From NCBI GenBank assembly GCA_021324255.1, contig JAJPJL010000022.1:1-41646 (forward strand): 41,646 bases of DNA. Direction: 5' to 3'. Of this stretch, positions 1 through 8,366 are shown one piece after another (the first letter of the stretch is position 1; each line of letters begins with the position of its first letter). Below the pieces are notes generated by a model, which saw only the letters and a program-made list of their open reading frames with translations, did not search any database and had not been told where the DNA came from. The position numbers were made by a program, and so were the translations under genes. The DNA is from Bacillota bacterium (GTDB taxonomy: Bacteria; Sysuimicrobiota; Sysuimicrobiia; Sysuimicrobiales; Segetimicrobiaceae).

Positions 1-33
1 CTTACCGGTACTAATCGGTCGAGGGCTTGAAGG
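1..33 (+). rRNA. 23S ribosomal RNA, 3' end (partial)
   Basis: The first bases (CTTACCGGTACTAATCGGTC) match the universally conserved 3' terminus of bacterial 23S rRNA (compare ACCGGTACTAATGAACCGTGAGGCTT in E. coli). The rest of the gene lies outside the window. The exact 3' end is estimated by analogy and could differ by a few bases. A 5S gene follows after a spacer of about 150 bases in which I see no tRNA. Confidence 0.85.
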
Positions 34-181
34 TATGGCCTTAGGGGTAGCTGTATGGAGCTTGCACCGTGGCTCGTAGTCCTTAGGCTAAGGTCCCATT
101 GTGCACGGGGGACCGGGATCCGAACGCTCGAGCCATGGCTGAAATGTGGCGGCGTCCGTGTCTGGACTTCGCCGTGAGGAT

Positions 182-299
182 TCCCGGTGGTGATGCCGGC
201 GGGGCCACACCCGTTCCCATTCCGAACACGGTAGTTAAGCCCTCCAGGGCCGATGGTACTTCGTGGGCAACCGCGTGGGAGAGTAGGTCGCTGCCGGGG
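182..299 (+). rRNA. rrf: 5S ribosomal RNA
   Basis: The stretch holds the conserved 5S core: CCACACCCGTTCCCATTCCGAACACGG, then GTTAAGCCCTCCAGGGCCGATGGTACT, then GTGGGAGAGTAGGTCG. The 5' end TCCCGG pairs with CCGGGGA at the 3' end to form the terminal helix, giving a molecule of about 118 nt. It is the last gene of the rRNA operon and a strong hairpin follows. End positions are judged from helix pairing and may be off by one to three bases. Confidence 0.93.
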
Positions 300-310
300 A
301 TATCTTCAGG

Positions 311-343
311 GTGGGGAAAGCATCGGCTTTCCCCACCTTTCCT
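311..343 (+). terminator. rRNA operon terminator
   Basis: GTGGGGAAAGC (311-321) pairs perfectly with GCTTTCCCCAC (326-336) around the 4-nt loop ATCG, and the pyrimidine tract CTTTCCTTCC follows. It lies just after 5S rRNA and before rpoZ, as expected for an intrinsic terminator. Confidence 0.85.
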
Positions 344-478
344 TCCGTCAATGAACCAAGTGCCTGCCAAAGCCCAGAGCGACGGCGCTGACAGGACGAT
401 ATTGTGGAGCGCGCGCCGCGGGCGCTTTCGTCGCGCGCGTGGGGAGCAGCGCGTTGAGCGCGAGTGGGAGGAGTTAGG

Positions 479-697
479 ATGTCGATGATCAAGCCGCCGC
501 TTGAAACCCTGCTGGACCGCGTCGATAACAAGTACGCGCTCGTCATCGGAGTCGCCAAGCGCGCCCGTCAACTCAAGGAGGGCCATCTGCCCATGGTGGA
601 CGTGGCCAGCACCAATCCGGTCACGGTCGCGCTCGAGGAGATCGCAGCCGGCAAGGTTCGCGCCGAGATGGGGACGGATTCGCAACCGGCCGGCTAA
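479..697 (+). CDS. rpoZ: DNA-directed RNA polymerase omega subunit
   Basis: Small 72-residue protein with the omega pattern: an N-terminal LLDRVDNKYALVIGVAKRAR segment, then ALEEIAAGKV near the C terminus. Omega binds the beta' subunit and helps assemble and stabilise RNA polymerase. The ATG at 479 is preferred because GGAGGAG lies about 6 nt upstream; a GTG at 464 and an ATG at 485 are in frame but worse spaced. In most bacteria rpoZ follows gmk, but here it stands alone behind the rRNA operon terminator and is followed by its own hairpin, so it is probably a single-gene transcript. Family assignment is from sequence pattern; length is normal for short omega subunits. Confidence 0.9.
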   Translation: MSMIKPPLETLLDRVDNKYALVIGVAKRARQLKEGHLPMVDVASTNPVTVALEEIAAGKVRAEMGTDSQPAG

Positions 698-723
698 GCG
701 TCTACTTCAAGTACGGACGCCCA

Positions 724-754
724 CACGAGGCCGGCCGCACGGGCTGGCCTCGTG
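724..754 (+). terminator. hairpin terminator after rpoZ
   Basis: CACGAGGCC (724-732) pairs perfectly with GGCCTCGTG (746-754), and the stem can extend inward with GGCC/GGGCT pairing. GATTTGT follows, so the U tract is weak. It ends the rpoZ unit; from 755 to the end of ald I see only spacer. Confidence 0.65.
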
Positions 755-901
755 GATTTGTACGACCCACCGTTTACACGAGCAGCGTTCCCAAGCGGCG
801 CGAGCTCGATGCGATACACCGTCGTGGCCGTTGCACGCATCACATTTGAAGCGAGTCGAGCACCGTTCCGCATCCTACGCGATGCGCGTCGGCGACCGTC
901 A

Positions 902-2014
902 TCACACGAGCAGCGTCACGAGCGGTGTGTGCTCCATGTGATGGGCGTCGGCGACGGCCCGGTACGTGATGTGACCGTCCGCGGTGTTGACTCCCGCAGC
1001 GAGCGCGGGGTCGTCACGGGCCGCCTGGCGCCAACCCTTCTCCGCCAGGCGTAGCGCGTAGCCGATCGTGACGTTGGTGAGGGCGAACGTCGACGTGCGC
1101 GGCACCGCGCCCGGCATGTTGGTGACCCCGTAGTGCAGGACTCCGAACTTCTCGATCACGGGATGGCTATGGCTCGTGGGTTCCGTCGTCTCGATGCAGC
1201 CGTCCTGATCCACGGCAACGTCCACGACGACCGATCCCGGTTTCATCGAGCGCACCATGGACTCCGTCACGAGGCGCGGCGCCCGGGCGCCGGGAATGAG
1301 CACCGCGCCGACGAGGAGATCCGCGTACGCCACGGCCTGCTCCACCGTCACCGGGTTGCTCATGACCGCGATGGCGCGGCCGTGAAGGACGTCGTCGAGG
1401 TATGCCAGGCGCCTGGGATTCTTCTCCAGCACCGTGACCTGAGCGCCCATCCCGGCCGCGACTTTCGCGGCGTGGGCGCCGACGACGCCGCCTCCGATGA
1501 TGACGACGTTCGCGGGGGCGACGCCCGTTACGCCGCCGAGCAGGATGCCCTTGCCGCCGGCCGTCTTTTTGAGGTACGAGGCGCCTTCCTGGGCCGTCAT
1601 CCGGCCCGCGACTTCGCTCATCGGCGTGAGGAGCGGCAGTTCACCGTCCGGCAGCTGCACGGTTTCGTAACCGATGCCCACGCTGCGGCTCTCCACGAGG
1701 GCCCGCGTGAGCGAGGGTTCCGCGGCGAGGTGCAGGTACGTAAACAGGATCAGGCCCGGTCGCAAATACACAAATTCGTCGGGTTGCGGCTCCTTGACTT
1801 TGAGCACCATCTCCGCCGCCCAGGCGTCCGCGGCCCGGGCGACAATCTTGGCGCCCCGCCGCGCGTACTCGTTGTCGGCGATCCCGCTCTGGTCGCCGGC
1901 GCCGCGTTCGATCAGCACCTCATGGCCCGCCGCGGCCAGCTCGTGCACGCCCGCAGGCGTGACGGCGACGCGCCCTTCCTGATCCTTGATTTCCTTGGGA
2001 ACGCCTACGCGCAT
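902..2014 (-). CDS. ald: alanine dehydrogenase
   Basis: Protein of 370 residues, normal for Ald, which interconverts L-alanine and pyruvate plus ammonia using NAD(H) in the cytosol. The N terminus [15 protein letters not shown] is typical. Substrate-site residues are recognisable as Arg15, Lys74 (in VKEP) and His95 (in YLHLA), and the NAD-binding loop GGGVVG is at about 174-179. [14 protein letters not shown] near residue 305 is also characteristic. It lies downstream of an M20 dipeptidase on the same strand with a 142-nt gap that contains a short hairpin (2069-2087). Shared use in peptide and amino-acid catabolism is plausible, but a single operon is not certain. The start has only a weak, distant purine-rich site. 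Saccharopine or transhydrogenase-alpha relatives are less likely given length and motifs. Confidence 0.95.
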   Translation of the reverse strand: MRVGVPKEIKDQEGRVAVTPAGVHELAAAGHEVLIERGAGDQSGIADNEYARRGAKIVARAADAWAAEMVLKVKEPQPDEFVYLRPGLILFTYLHLAAEPSLTRALVESRSVGIGYETVQLPDGELPLLTPMSEVAGRMTAQEGASYLKKTAGGKGILLGGVTGVAPANVVIIGGGVVGAHAAKVAAGMGAQVTVLEKNPRRLAYLDDVLHGRAIAVMSNPVTVEQAVAYADLLVGAVLIPGARAPRLVTESMVRSMKPGSVVVDVAVDQDGCIETTEPTSHSHPVIEKFGVLHYGVTNMPGAVPRTSTFALTNVTIGYALRLAEKGWRQAARDDPALAAGVNTADGHITYRAVADAHHMEHTPLVTLLV

Positions 2015-2156
2015 CGCGTCCGTTCGTTTACCCCCGTTGTCGCGAGTCTAGCGGCGCCTCGGCCGCGGGCCGGGATGAAGTCCCGGCACGGCGCAAGCGA
2101 CGGGCGACGCGCATGTCACGGCGGAGGAGCAAGGTCCGCCGGACCCGTGACGCACG

Positions 2157-3527
2157 TCACGCCCGGCCGCCGATGCGCTCGAAGAACCGGATGACCGCGA
2201 CGATGCCTTTGTGAAAGTGCTCGAGGTCGAGGCGCTCGTTGGGGCTGTGCGCGTTGGCGTCGGGTGTCGCCCACCCGGTGACCACGGTCGGTATGTTCAG
2301 CTCTTCGATGAAATCGGCCACGATCGGGACCGATCCGCCCATGCGGGTGAACACGGCCTCGCGCCCGAACGCCTCGGAGAGCGCGCGCTGCGCGGCGGCG
2401 ACGGCGGGAAGCGTCGGCGGCATGACCACGGGCTTGGCCCCGTGCCACAGGCGGACGTCGACGCGGGTGCCGCGCGGGGCGAGCGACCGAATATGCGCGC
2501 TCGCAAGCGACCGGATCTCACCCGGGTCCTGGTGGGGCACGAGGCGCATGCTGATCTTGGCCGTGGCCCGGGCCGGGATGACGGTCTTTGTGCCTTCACC
2601 GGTGAACCCGCCGGGCATGCCGTGCACCTCGAACGTGGGCCGCGCCCACATGCGCTCGAGCGGCGTGTAGTCCGGCTCGCCGGTGAGCGCGGTCGAGCCG
2701 ACCTCCTCCCGGAGAAACGCCGCCTCGTCGAACGGCAGCCGGTCCCAGGCGGCGCGCTCCAGGGCATCGGGCGGCGCGACGCGATCGTAGAACCCGGGGA
2801 TCAGCACGTGCCCGTCGGCGTCCTTGATTCGCGTAATGATCTCGGCCAGCGCCTGGAATGGGTTGGGCGCGACCCCGCCGTACAAGCCCGAATGCAGGTC
2901 CCGCGCCGCGCCCTGCACCTCGATCTCGCCGCCGACGATGCCGCGGAGTCCGAGCGCGATGGCGGGAATGCCCGGGGCGAACACGCCGAAATCCAGTACG
3001 AGCGCGGCATCCGCGCGCAGCCGATCGCCGTGCGAGCGGACGTACGCGGCAATGCTCTCGCCGCCGCTCTCCTCCTCGCCCTCGATGATCAGCTTCACGT
3101 TGACCGGCGCCGGCGTCCGCGTCCGGACGTACGCGCGGATCGCCGCGATCAGCGTGAACAGCTGGCCTTTGTCGTCGGCCGCACCCCGCGCGTAGAGCCC
3201 GCCGTTCCGGATCGTGGGCGAGTACGGCGGTGTGGTCCACAGCTCGTCGGGATCGCTCGGCTGGACGTCGTAGTGGCCGTACCCGAGGACCGTCGGACGT
3301 CCCGGCGCCTGCAACCACTCCGCGTAGACGAGCGGGTGACGCGTGGTGGGAATCACGTCGACCGTGAGGCCGATGTCGCGCAGGTGGGTTGCAATCCAGT
3401 CTGCGGCGGCGCGCACATCGTCCCGCCGAGCCGGGAGCGTGCTGACGCTCGGGATCCTGAGCAAGTCGCACAGTTCCCGTTCGAACTGCGCGCGATGGCT
3501 CTGGATGAACTCGAGCGGCGTCGACAT
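2157..3527 (-). CDS. M20-family dipeptidase / metallopeptidase
   Basis: 456 residues with the full M20/M25/M40 metal site: GHYDVQP with His85 and Asp87, RGAADDKGQ around Asp118-119, and GEEESGG with the general-base and ligand pair Glu151-Glu152. A lid domain follows from about residue 190, and a late His occurs in the C-terminal part. Members are cytosolic di-zinc exopeptidases that cleave dipeptides or acylated amino acids; the substrate here cannot be read from sequence. The start ATG is preceded by GGAGGAGGCG. It is close to ald on the same strand, which suits amino-acid use. The stop sits inside a small inverted repeat, CGTGAC-GCAC-GTCACG (about 2143-2158). Confidence 0.92.
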   Translation of the reverse strand: MSTPLEFIQSHRAQFERELCDLLRIPSVSTLPARRDDVRAAADWIATHLRDIGLTVDVIPTTRHPLVYAEWLQAPGRPTVLGYGHYDVQPSDPDELWTTPPYSPTIRNGGLYARGAADDKGQLFTLIAAIRAYVRTRTPAPVNVKLIIEGEEESGGESIAAYVRSHGDRLRADAALVLDFGVFAPGIPAIALGLRGIVGGEIEVQGAARDLHSGLYGGVAPNPFQALAEIITRIKDADGHVLIPGFYDRVAPPDALERAAWDRLPFDEAAFLREEVGSTALTGEPDYTPLERMWARPTFEVHGMPGGFTGEGTKTVIPARATAKISMRLVPHQDPGEIRSLASAHIRSLAPRGTRVDVRLWHGAKPVVMPPTLPAVAAAQRALSEAFGREAVFTRMGGSVPIVADFIEELNIPTVVTGWATPDANAHSPNERLDLEHFHKGIVAVIRFFERIGGRA

Positions 3528-3602
3528 TTCGGAGCGCCTCCTCCGCGGAACATGCCGAGGTTCCGCGCCGGTGCGGAGCGCTCCTGCCGCGCGCCGGACT
3601 CG

Positions 3603-3611
3603 TGCTATAAT
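3603..3611 (+). promoter_or_regulatory. extended -10 promoter for the tRNA-Met / tilS stretch
   Basis: TGCTATAAT is a perfect extended -10 element (TGn plus TATAAT) about 29 nt before the tRNA. No recognisable TTGACA-like -35 sits 16-18 nt upstream, consistent with an extended -10 promoter. Confidence 0.7.
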
Positions 3612-3639
3612 GAACGTCGCGACAGTCGTGGATGCCGTT

Positions 3640-3716
3640 GGCGGCGTAGCTCAGGTGGTCAGAGCACGCGGTTCATACCCGCGGAGTCGGGGGTTCGAAG
3701 CCCTCCGCCGCCACCA
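3640..3716 (+). tRNA. tRNA-Met (CAT anticodon)
   Basis: Complete cloverleaf: acceptor GGCGGCG (3640-3646) pairs with CGCCGCC (3706-3712), D arm GTAGCTCAGG, anticodon stem CGCGG/CCGCG around loop TTCATAC (anticodon CAT), T arm GGGGGTTCGAAGCCCTC, and an encoded CCA (3714-3716). The paired first base G1-C72 and the lack of the GGG/CCC anticodon stem argue against an initiator tRNA. It is therefore elongator Met or, if modified by TilS at the wobble C, a minor Ile tRNA. The latter is notable because tilS is the next gene. Confidence 0.95.
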
Positions 3717-3761
3717 TTGTTCTCGCTCGGCGCCGCCCCCTTCTACCGGCTAAGGTCGCCC

Positions 3762-4793
3762 ATGTTTCCACTGGTCCCGCAGGTCCGCGACACGATCCGC
3801 CGCCACGGCATGCTGGACGGTGGAGAGACCGTCGTCGTCGCGGTGTCGGGGGGCGCCGATTCGACGGCGTTGTTGCGCAGCCTCGCCGGCCTCCGCGGCG
3901 AGCTGGGGGTGCACCTCCGCGTCGCCCACTTCAACCACCAGCTCCGCGACGACGCGGCCGCGGATGCCCTCTTCGTCGGCGAGATGGCGCGCGACCTCGG
4001 ACTGCCCTATCACGAGGGTGGCGCCTCCGCACGGGTGGAAGCCGCGCGCGCACGGCGGTCCGTGGAGGACGCAGCGCGCCGCCTGCGGTACGCGTTTTTG
4101 GTCTCGGTCGCCTCGGCCGCCACGCGCGGGGTGGTCGCGACCGGGCATACGCTCGACGAGCAGGCGGAGACGGTGCTGATGCGCGTGCTGCGAGGGGCGG
4201 GACCGTGGGGTCTGTCGGGCATCCGTCCCGTGCGCACGCACGGCGGGGTGCGCGTAATTCGCCCGCTCATCGACACACCGCGCGCCTCGGTGGAAGCCGC
4301 TCTTCGCGCGGAGGGCCTGACGTGGCGCGAGGATCCGACAAACCGGGATGAAACGCTGCTGCGCAACCGCGTGCGCCGCGTCTTACTGCCTGCGCTGCAA
4401 GGGTATAATCCCGATGTACGGGGCGCGCTCGCGCGGCTGGCCGCGGTGATCCGCGACGAGCAGGAGGCGCTTGACCAGGCGGCGGCGCCGCGCGTCGACG
4501 CGGTGCTGGCGTGCAACGGCGCCGGGGTGCGCGTGGCGCTCGCACCGTTCGCGGCGCTCCCCGCCGCTCTTCAACGGCGCGCGCTCCGAGAAGCCGTCCG
4601 CCGGCTCCGCGGGAACTTGGAGGGCGTTGCGTTCGTTCACCTTGAGGGAACGCGGCATGTCGCGCTCGCAGGCCGTCTCGGGGCGGTGGCCGAGCTGCCG
4701 GGCGGCCTGCGGGCGGTGCGGCGAGAGCAGGTGCTCGAGCTCACGGCCGGCGGTGATCCGCCGAGACATCGGGTTCACCGGGCCGGACCGTAA
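3762..4793 (+). CDS. tilS: tRNA(Ile)-lysidine synthase
   Basis: 343-residue N-type PP-loop ATP pyrophosphatase. The PP-loop SGGADS is at residues 29-34 in VVVAVSGGADSTALL, followed by the TilS patterns RVAHFNHQLRDDAAADA and TGHTLDEQAETVLMR. The enzyme joins lysine to C34 of the CAT-anticodon tRNA-Ile so that it reads AUA. It is shorter than the E. coli (about 430) and B. subtilis (about 470) enzymes, so the C-terminal substrate domains are reduced. The start is the first ATG after the tRNA, with a modest AAGG-containing site; the longer upstream frame is antisense to the dipeptidase and not coding. It sits directly between a CAT-anticodon tRNA and ftsH, the Firmicutes order without hpt. Confidence 0.93.
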   Translation: MFPLVPQVRDTIRRHGMLDGGETVVVAVSGGADSTALLRSLAGLRGELGVHLRVAHFNHQLRDDAAADALFVGEMARDLGLPYHEGGASARVEAARARRSVEDAARRLRYAFLVSVASAATRGVVATGHTLDEQAETVLMRVLRGAGPWGLSGIRPVRTHGGVRVIRPLIDTPRASVEAALRAEGLTWREDPTNRDETLLRNRVRRVLLPALQGYNPDVRGALARLAAVIRDEQEALDQAAAPRVDAVLACNGAGVRVALAPFAALPAALQRRALREAVRRLRGNLEGVAFVHLEGTRHVALAGRLGAVAELPGGLRAVRREQVLELTAGGDPPRHRVHRAGP

Positions 4794-4902
4794 TTAAGGA
4801 AGTCTGACGCGAGGCCGCTGGCGCTGAGCGGAGGTACCGCGGGACGCAGAGGCGCGGATCGTTCGAGACGCATCGCAGAGACGGCGAGCACGCGGCCGCG
4901 TG

Positions 4903-4911
4903 TGCTATAAT
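4903..4911 (+). promoter_or_regulatory. extended -10 promoter of ftsH
   Basis: TGCTATAAT followed by TTTTTC is a perfect extended -10, with no clear -35 at the usual distance. The predicted start point near 4918 gives a leader of about 70 nt before the ftsH GTG. The same nine bases form the tRNA-Met promoter. Confidence 0.7.
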
Positions 4912-4988
4912 TTTTCGAAGAGCTTTCCTTCACATTGCCCCCTGGCGCTCCGGGCCCAGTGGTAGGCGTCCACGAGGAGGTTCCCGGG

Positions 4989-6896
4989 GTGTTCAATAAG
5001 CACGTGCGCAACCTGCTGGTGTGGGCACTGATCCTGGTGGTGGTGCTCTACTTGGTGCTGCCGCTCTACCACCAGCGGGTTCCGCGCGAGGAGATCACCT
5101 ACAGCGACTTTCTCAACAAGGCGCAGGCCGGCCAGGTCAGCCAGGTCACGGTCAGCAATGAATCCGTGTCCGGCCAGCTCAAGGACGGACGCTCGTTCCG
5201 GGCGTACGTACCGGCCAACGACAGCTCCTACATCGGCTTGCTGCAGTCGAAGGGCGCGAGCATCACGGTCGAGCCGCAGTCGCGATCGTCACTATGGCCC
5301 AACTTGCTGACGACCATGCTCCCGTTCCTCGTCCTTGTGGGGCTGTGGATGCTGATGCTTCGCCAGGCTCAGTCGGGGTCGAACCAGGCGATGTCGTTCG
5401 GCAAGAGCCGCGCGCGGCTCCATACCGAGGCCAAGACTCGCGTCACGTTCGAGGACGTGGCCGGCGTCGAGGAGGCCAAGGAGGAGCTCGAGGAGATCAT
5501 CGAGTTCCTGCGGCACCCGAAGAAGTTCCAGGCGCTGGGGGCCAAGATCCCGCGGGGCGTCCTACTCGTCGGGCCGCCCGGCAGCGGCAAGACGCTGCTC
5601 GCCAAGGCGATCGCGGGCGAGGCCGGCGTGCCGTTCTTCTCGATCTCGGGCAGCGAGTTCGTGGAGATGTTCGTCGGCGTGGGCGCGTCCCGGGTCCGGG
5701 ACCTGTTTGATCAAGCGAAGAAGTCGGCGCCGTGCCTCGTCTTCATCGACGAGATCGACGCGGTAGGGCGGCAGCGGGGCGCGGGGCTCGGCGGCGGGCA
5801 CGACGAGCGCGAGCAGACGCTCAACCAGCTGCTCGTGGAGATGGACGGGTTCGACCCGAACGCGGGGATCATCGTCATCGCCGCGACCAACCGGCCGGAC
5901 ATCCTCGACCCGGCGCTGCTGCGCCCCGGCCGGTTCGACCGGCGGATCGTGGTGGACAATCCGGACGCCAAGGGGCGCCGGGCGATCCTGGACGTGCACG
6001 TGCGGGGCAAGCCGATCGCGGAGGATGTCAACCTGGACGTGCTGGCGCGGCGCACGCCGGGGTTCAGCGGGGCGGATCTCGCGAACATGGTGAACGAGGC
6101 GGCGCTCCTGGCGGCGCGGCGGGGGAAGAAGCGGCTGGGGCGCGCCGAGTTCGACGAGGCGATCGAGCGGGTGATCGCGGGCCCGCAGCGCAAGAGCCGC
6201 ATCCTGGGGCCGAAGGAGCGGGAACTGACCGCGTACCACGAGGGCGGGCACGCGCTCCTGGGCAAGCTGCTCCCCCACGCCAACCCGCCCCACAAGGTGA
6301 CGATCCTGCCGCGGGGGATGGCGCTCGGGTACGTGCTCCCGCTGCCGCAGGAGGAGAAGTATACGCTGACCCGGGGGGAGATCCTGGCGAACATCACGGC
6401 GATGCTGGGCGGCCGGGTGGCGGAAGAGATCACGTTCGGGGAGATCACGACCGGGGCGGCCAACGACTTCGAAAAGGCGACCGAGCTGGCGCGGAAGATG
6501 GTCACCGAGTTTGGGATGTCCGACAAGCTCGGCCCGCTCACGCTGGGCACCAAGCATGGGCCGGTGTTTCTCGGGCGGGACCTCGTCGAGAGCCGCAACT
6601 ACTCCGACGAGATCGCCTACGAGATCGACAAGGAAGTGCGGCGCATCATCGACGAGTGCTACAACCGGGCGCGACAGGTCCTGACCGAGCACAAGGAACT
6701 GCTGGCGCGTGTCGCCAAGGCGCTGCTGGAGCGGGAGTCGCTCGAAAGCGACGAGCTGGACGCGCTGATCGCCGGCCAGCCGCTGCCGCCGGATCTCCCG
6801 CCGGTGACGCCGGCCCCGGCGACCCAGGAAGTCACGTCGTTCCCGAGACCCGAGACGCCGATCCCGCCGGCGCTGGCGCCCAAGGCCACGGGCTGA
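4989..6896 (+). CDS. ftsH: ATP-dependent zinc metalloprotease FtsH
   Basis: Membrane-bound AAA+ protease of 635 residues, normal length. Two membrane segments lie at about 9-25 and 104-124 with a short extracytoplasmic domain between them. The AAA+ module carries Walker A GPPGSGKT (195-202), Walker B FIDEIDA (252-258) and the second region of homology around RPGRFDRR. The protease site is HEGGH (417-421) with the third zinc ligand Asp at about 493 in AANDFEKAT. FtsH hexamers degrade misfolded membrane proteins and regulators. GTG 4989 is chosen because AGGAGG ends 8 nt before it and the membrane segment starts right after; the frame is open further upstream without a better start. A strong hairpin follows the stop. 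Confidence 0.97.
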   Translation: MFNKHVRNLLVWALILVVVLYLVLPLYHQRVPREEITYSDFLNKAQAGQVSQVTVSNESVSGQLKDGRSFRAYVPANDSSYIGLLQSKGASITVEPQSRSSLWPNLLTTMLPFLVLVGLWMLMLRQAQSGSNQAMSFGKSRARLHTEAKTRVTFEDVAGVEEAKEELEEIIEFLRHPKKFQALGAKIPRGVLLVGPPGSGKTLLAKAIAGEAGVPFFSISGSEFVEMFVGVGASRVRDLFDQAKKSAPCLVFIDEIDAVGRQRGAGLGGGHDEREQTLNQLLVEMDGFDPNAGIIVIAATNRPDILDPALLRPGRFDRRIVVDNPDAKGRRAILDVHVRGKPIAEDVNLDVLARRTPGFSGADLANMVNEAALLAARRGKKRLGRAEFDEAIERVIAGPQRKSRILGPKERELTAYHEGGHALLGKLLPHANPPHKVTILPRGMALGYVLPLPQEEKYTLTRGEILANITAMLGGRVAEEITFGEITTGAANDFEKATELARKMVTEFGMSDKLGPLTLGTKHGPVFLGRDLVESRNYSDEIAYEIDKEVRRIIDECYNRARQVLTEHKELLARVAKALLERESLESDELDALIAGQPLPPDLPPVTPAPATQEVTSFPRPETPIPPALAPKATG

Positions 6897-6928
6897 CGTT
6901 TCTGCGCGGACGAGCATCCGGTGAAGGC

Positions 6929-6959
6929 GCGAGGGAGGAGCCCACGGCTCCTCCCTCGC
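6929..6959 (+). terminator. hairpin after ftsH
   Basis: GCGAGGGAGGAGCC (6929-6942) pairs perfectly with GGCTCCTCCCTCGC (6946-6959) around CAC. The stem of 14 bp is very stable, but ATCATATG rather than a U tract follows. It most likely ends or attenuates ftsH transcription. Confidence 0.7.
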
Positions 6960-7011
6960 ATCATATGATCCCGGTCGCGATGGAGGCCGATGAGAGTCCG
7001 CGGGGGTGCAG

Positions 7012-7614
7012 ATGAGCCCGGTCATTGCCGTTCCCGATTACGCGGTCGAGTCGCGCGTCGACCTCGAGCCGCGCACCAGCGCCATCGTGGTCGTCGACAT
7101 GCAGAACGACTTCGTGGACCCACGCGGCAGCCTCTGCGTGCCCGGCGCGCAGGCCACGGTGCCGGTCATCGCCCGGCTGCTGCAGGCCTGCCGGTCGCGC
7201 GGCATGCTCGTCGCCTACACACAGGACTGGCACGCGCCGGATGACCCCGAGACGACGTTGTGGGGCGCCCATGCCGTGCCGGACACCTGGGGCGCGGAGA
7301 TCGTCCCGCAACTGGCGCCGGTTCCCGGCGACGTCGTCGTGCGCAAGGTACGCTACGACGGCTTCTACGGAACGCCGCTCGCACACGAGCTACACCGCCG
7401 GCGGATCGACACCTTGGTGATCACCGGCACGGTGAGCAATATCTGCGTGCTGCATACCGCGGGGAGCGCCGCGCTCAGGTGGATGCGCGTGGTCGTCCCG
7501 GTCGATGCGGTCTCGGCGATCACGGAGTTTGATCAGCACGCGGCCTTTCGCCAGATCACGTTCCTCTATCGCGGGACGCTTGTACCGAGTGCTGGGATCG
7601 CGGTAGGCGACTGA
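7012..7614 (+). CDS. isochorismatase-family cysteine hydrolase
   Basis: 200-residue alpha/beta hydrolase of the isochorismatase/nicotinamidase superfamily. The catalytic triad is visible as Asp29 (VVVDMQNDF), Lys112 (VRKVRYDGF) and Cys145 (TVSNICVLHTA), with the cis-peptide region GTVSN before the Cys. The family hydrolyses nicotinamide, carbamoyl groups or isochorismate. The substrate is not decidable here, though the length and the W-x-A segment near residues 73-75 would allow a nicotinamidase-like role. ATG 7012 has GGGGG at 7002-7006 just upstream; GTG 7006 is an in-frame alternative overlapping that site. It follows the ftsH terminator, so it should have its own promoter, which I do not see clearly. 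Confidence 0.88.
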   Translation: MSPVIAVPDYAVESRVDLEPRTSAIVVVDMQNDFVDPRGSLCVPGAQATVPVIARLLQACRSRGMLVAYTQDWHAPDDPETTLWGAHAVPDTWGAEIVPQLAPVPGDVVVRKVRYDGFYGTPLAHELHRRRIDTLVITGTVSNICVLHTAGSAALRWMRVVVPVDAVSAITEFDQHAAFRQITFLYRGTLVPSAGIAVGD

Positions 7615-7676
7615 CCGCGGCGGGGACCTCGGCGGATTACGGCCGAAAACTCAAGCCGCGGGCGAGGGGGTAGACG

Positions 7677-8225
7677 GTGCTCAAGATACGCAGAGAATCC
7701 GGGGCCGGAGCAGCGGGGCCGCGCGCCGTGCGCGCCGCGCAGCGCCGTGCGTTGAGCCGGTCGGCCAAGCTCATCCGCACGCAGGGCCGGACGATCCCGT
7801 GGAAGCACGCGGCGATCTACGCGGCCCTGGTCCTGGCCGCGGCCATCATCGTCGGGGTCTGGGACCATGCCTATGAAGCGAGGCAGGCCGCGCTGCTCAA
7901 GCCGCCGCCGCCGCAGGTCCTGGCCAAGAACCTCGTCGAGGACGTCGTGGGCGCCAACACGGTGAAAAGCGTCACGATGGATCAGCGGGCCGCGACGCTC
8001 GAGATGACCGTTCAGGACGTGCTCATCAAGCCCGGTCAATCGCTCAGCGAGCGGCGGAAGAACGTGACGACGGAGGGAATCCTCGCGATTCAGCTCCTGC
8101 AAAGCAAGCTGCCGCTCAAGGCCGTCACGCTGCACATCGTCGACGGGACGCGCGCGCTGGCCACCGTGACCTCCAAACTCGGCGACAAGGCGCCGACGAC
8201 GCATTTCGCGAGCGCGCTGCAGTGA
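7677..8225 (+). CDS. membrane-anchored protein of unknown function
   Basis: 182 residues. The first 45 are Arg/Ala-rich and cytoplasmic in character, then one membrane segment (about residues 47-66, AAIYAALVLAAAIIVGVW) leads to an outside-facing domain of about 115 residues with alternating hydrophobic strands (TLEMTVQDVLIKPG, LKAVTLHIVDG). There are no Cys residues or known catalytic motifs. The topology is of a single-pass anchor with a small folded extracytoplasmic domain. GTG 7677 follows GAGGGGG with 7-nt spacing. The last 45 bases or so of the gene are part of a sequence repeated, imperfectly, 113 bases downstream. I do not recognise the family. Confidence 0.7.
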   Translation: MLKIRRESGAGAAGPRAVRAAQRRALSRSAKLIRTQGRTIPWKHAAIYAALVLAAAIIVGVWDHAYEARQAALLKPPPPQVLAKNLVEDVVGANTVKSVTMDQRAATLEMTVQDVLIKPGQSLSERRKNVTTEGILAIQLLQSKLPLKAVTLHIVDGTRALATVTSKLGDKAPTTHFASALQ

Positions 8226-8352
8226 CGGGCGGACCGCCGCCATGGTGCTGAGGCTCTAAACGGGCCGCGCGCAGCCGCACTCGCCTCGAAGCCGGCGACA
8301 AGGCGCCGGCGGCGCATGTGGTGGGCGCGCCGCGGTGACGGGCGGATCGCCG
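8181..8352 (+). repeat. imperfect 59-bp direct duplication at the 3' end of the membrane-protein gene
   Basis: Copy 1 (8181-8239) covers the last codons, the stop and a little beyond. Copy 2 (8294-8352) lies in the intergenic region. By hand count 50 of 59 positions agree without gaps; both begin GGCGACAAGGCGCCG and share GTGACGGGCGGA. The 113-nt offset is not a multiple of three, so copy 2 is not an in-frame extension. Confidence 0.7.
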
Positions 8353-8366
8353 GCGCGCCGCCGCCG

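Noticed and set aside
34-181. Possible tRNA in the 23S-5S spacer
   Set aside because: No cloverleaf with matching acceptor ends or T-loop GTTCGA could be found.
2143-2158. CGTGAC-GCAC-GTCACG palindrome at the dipeptidase stop as a regulator site
   Set aside because: A single short palindrome inside a coding end in GC-rich DNA; no second copy near a promoter was found.
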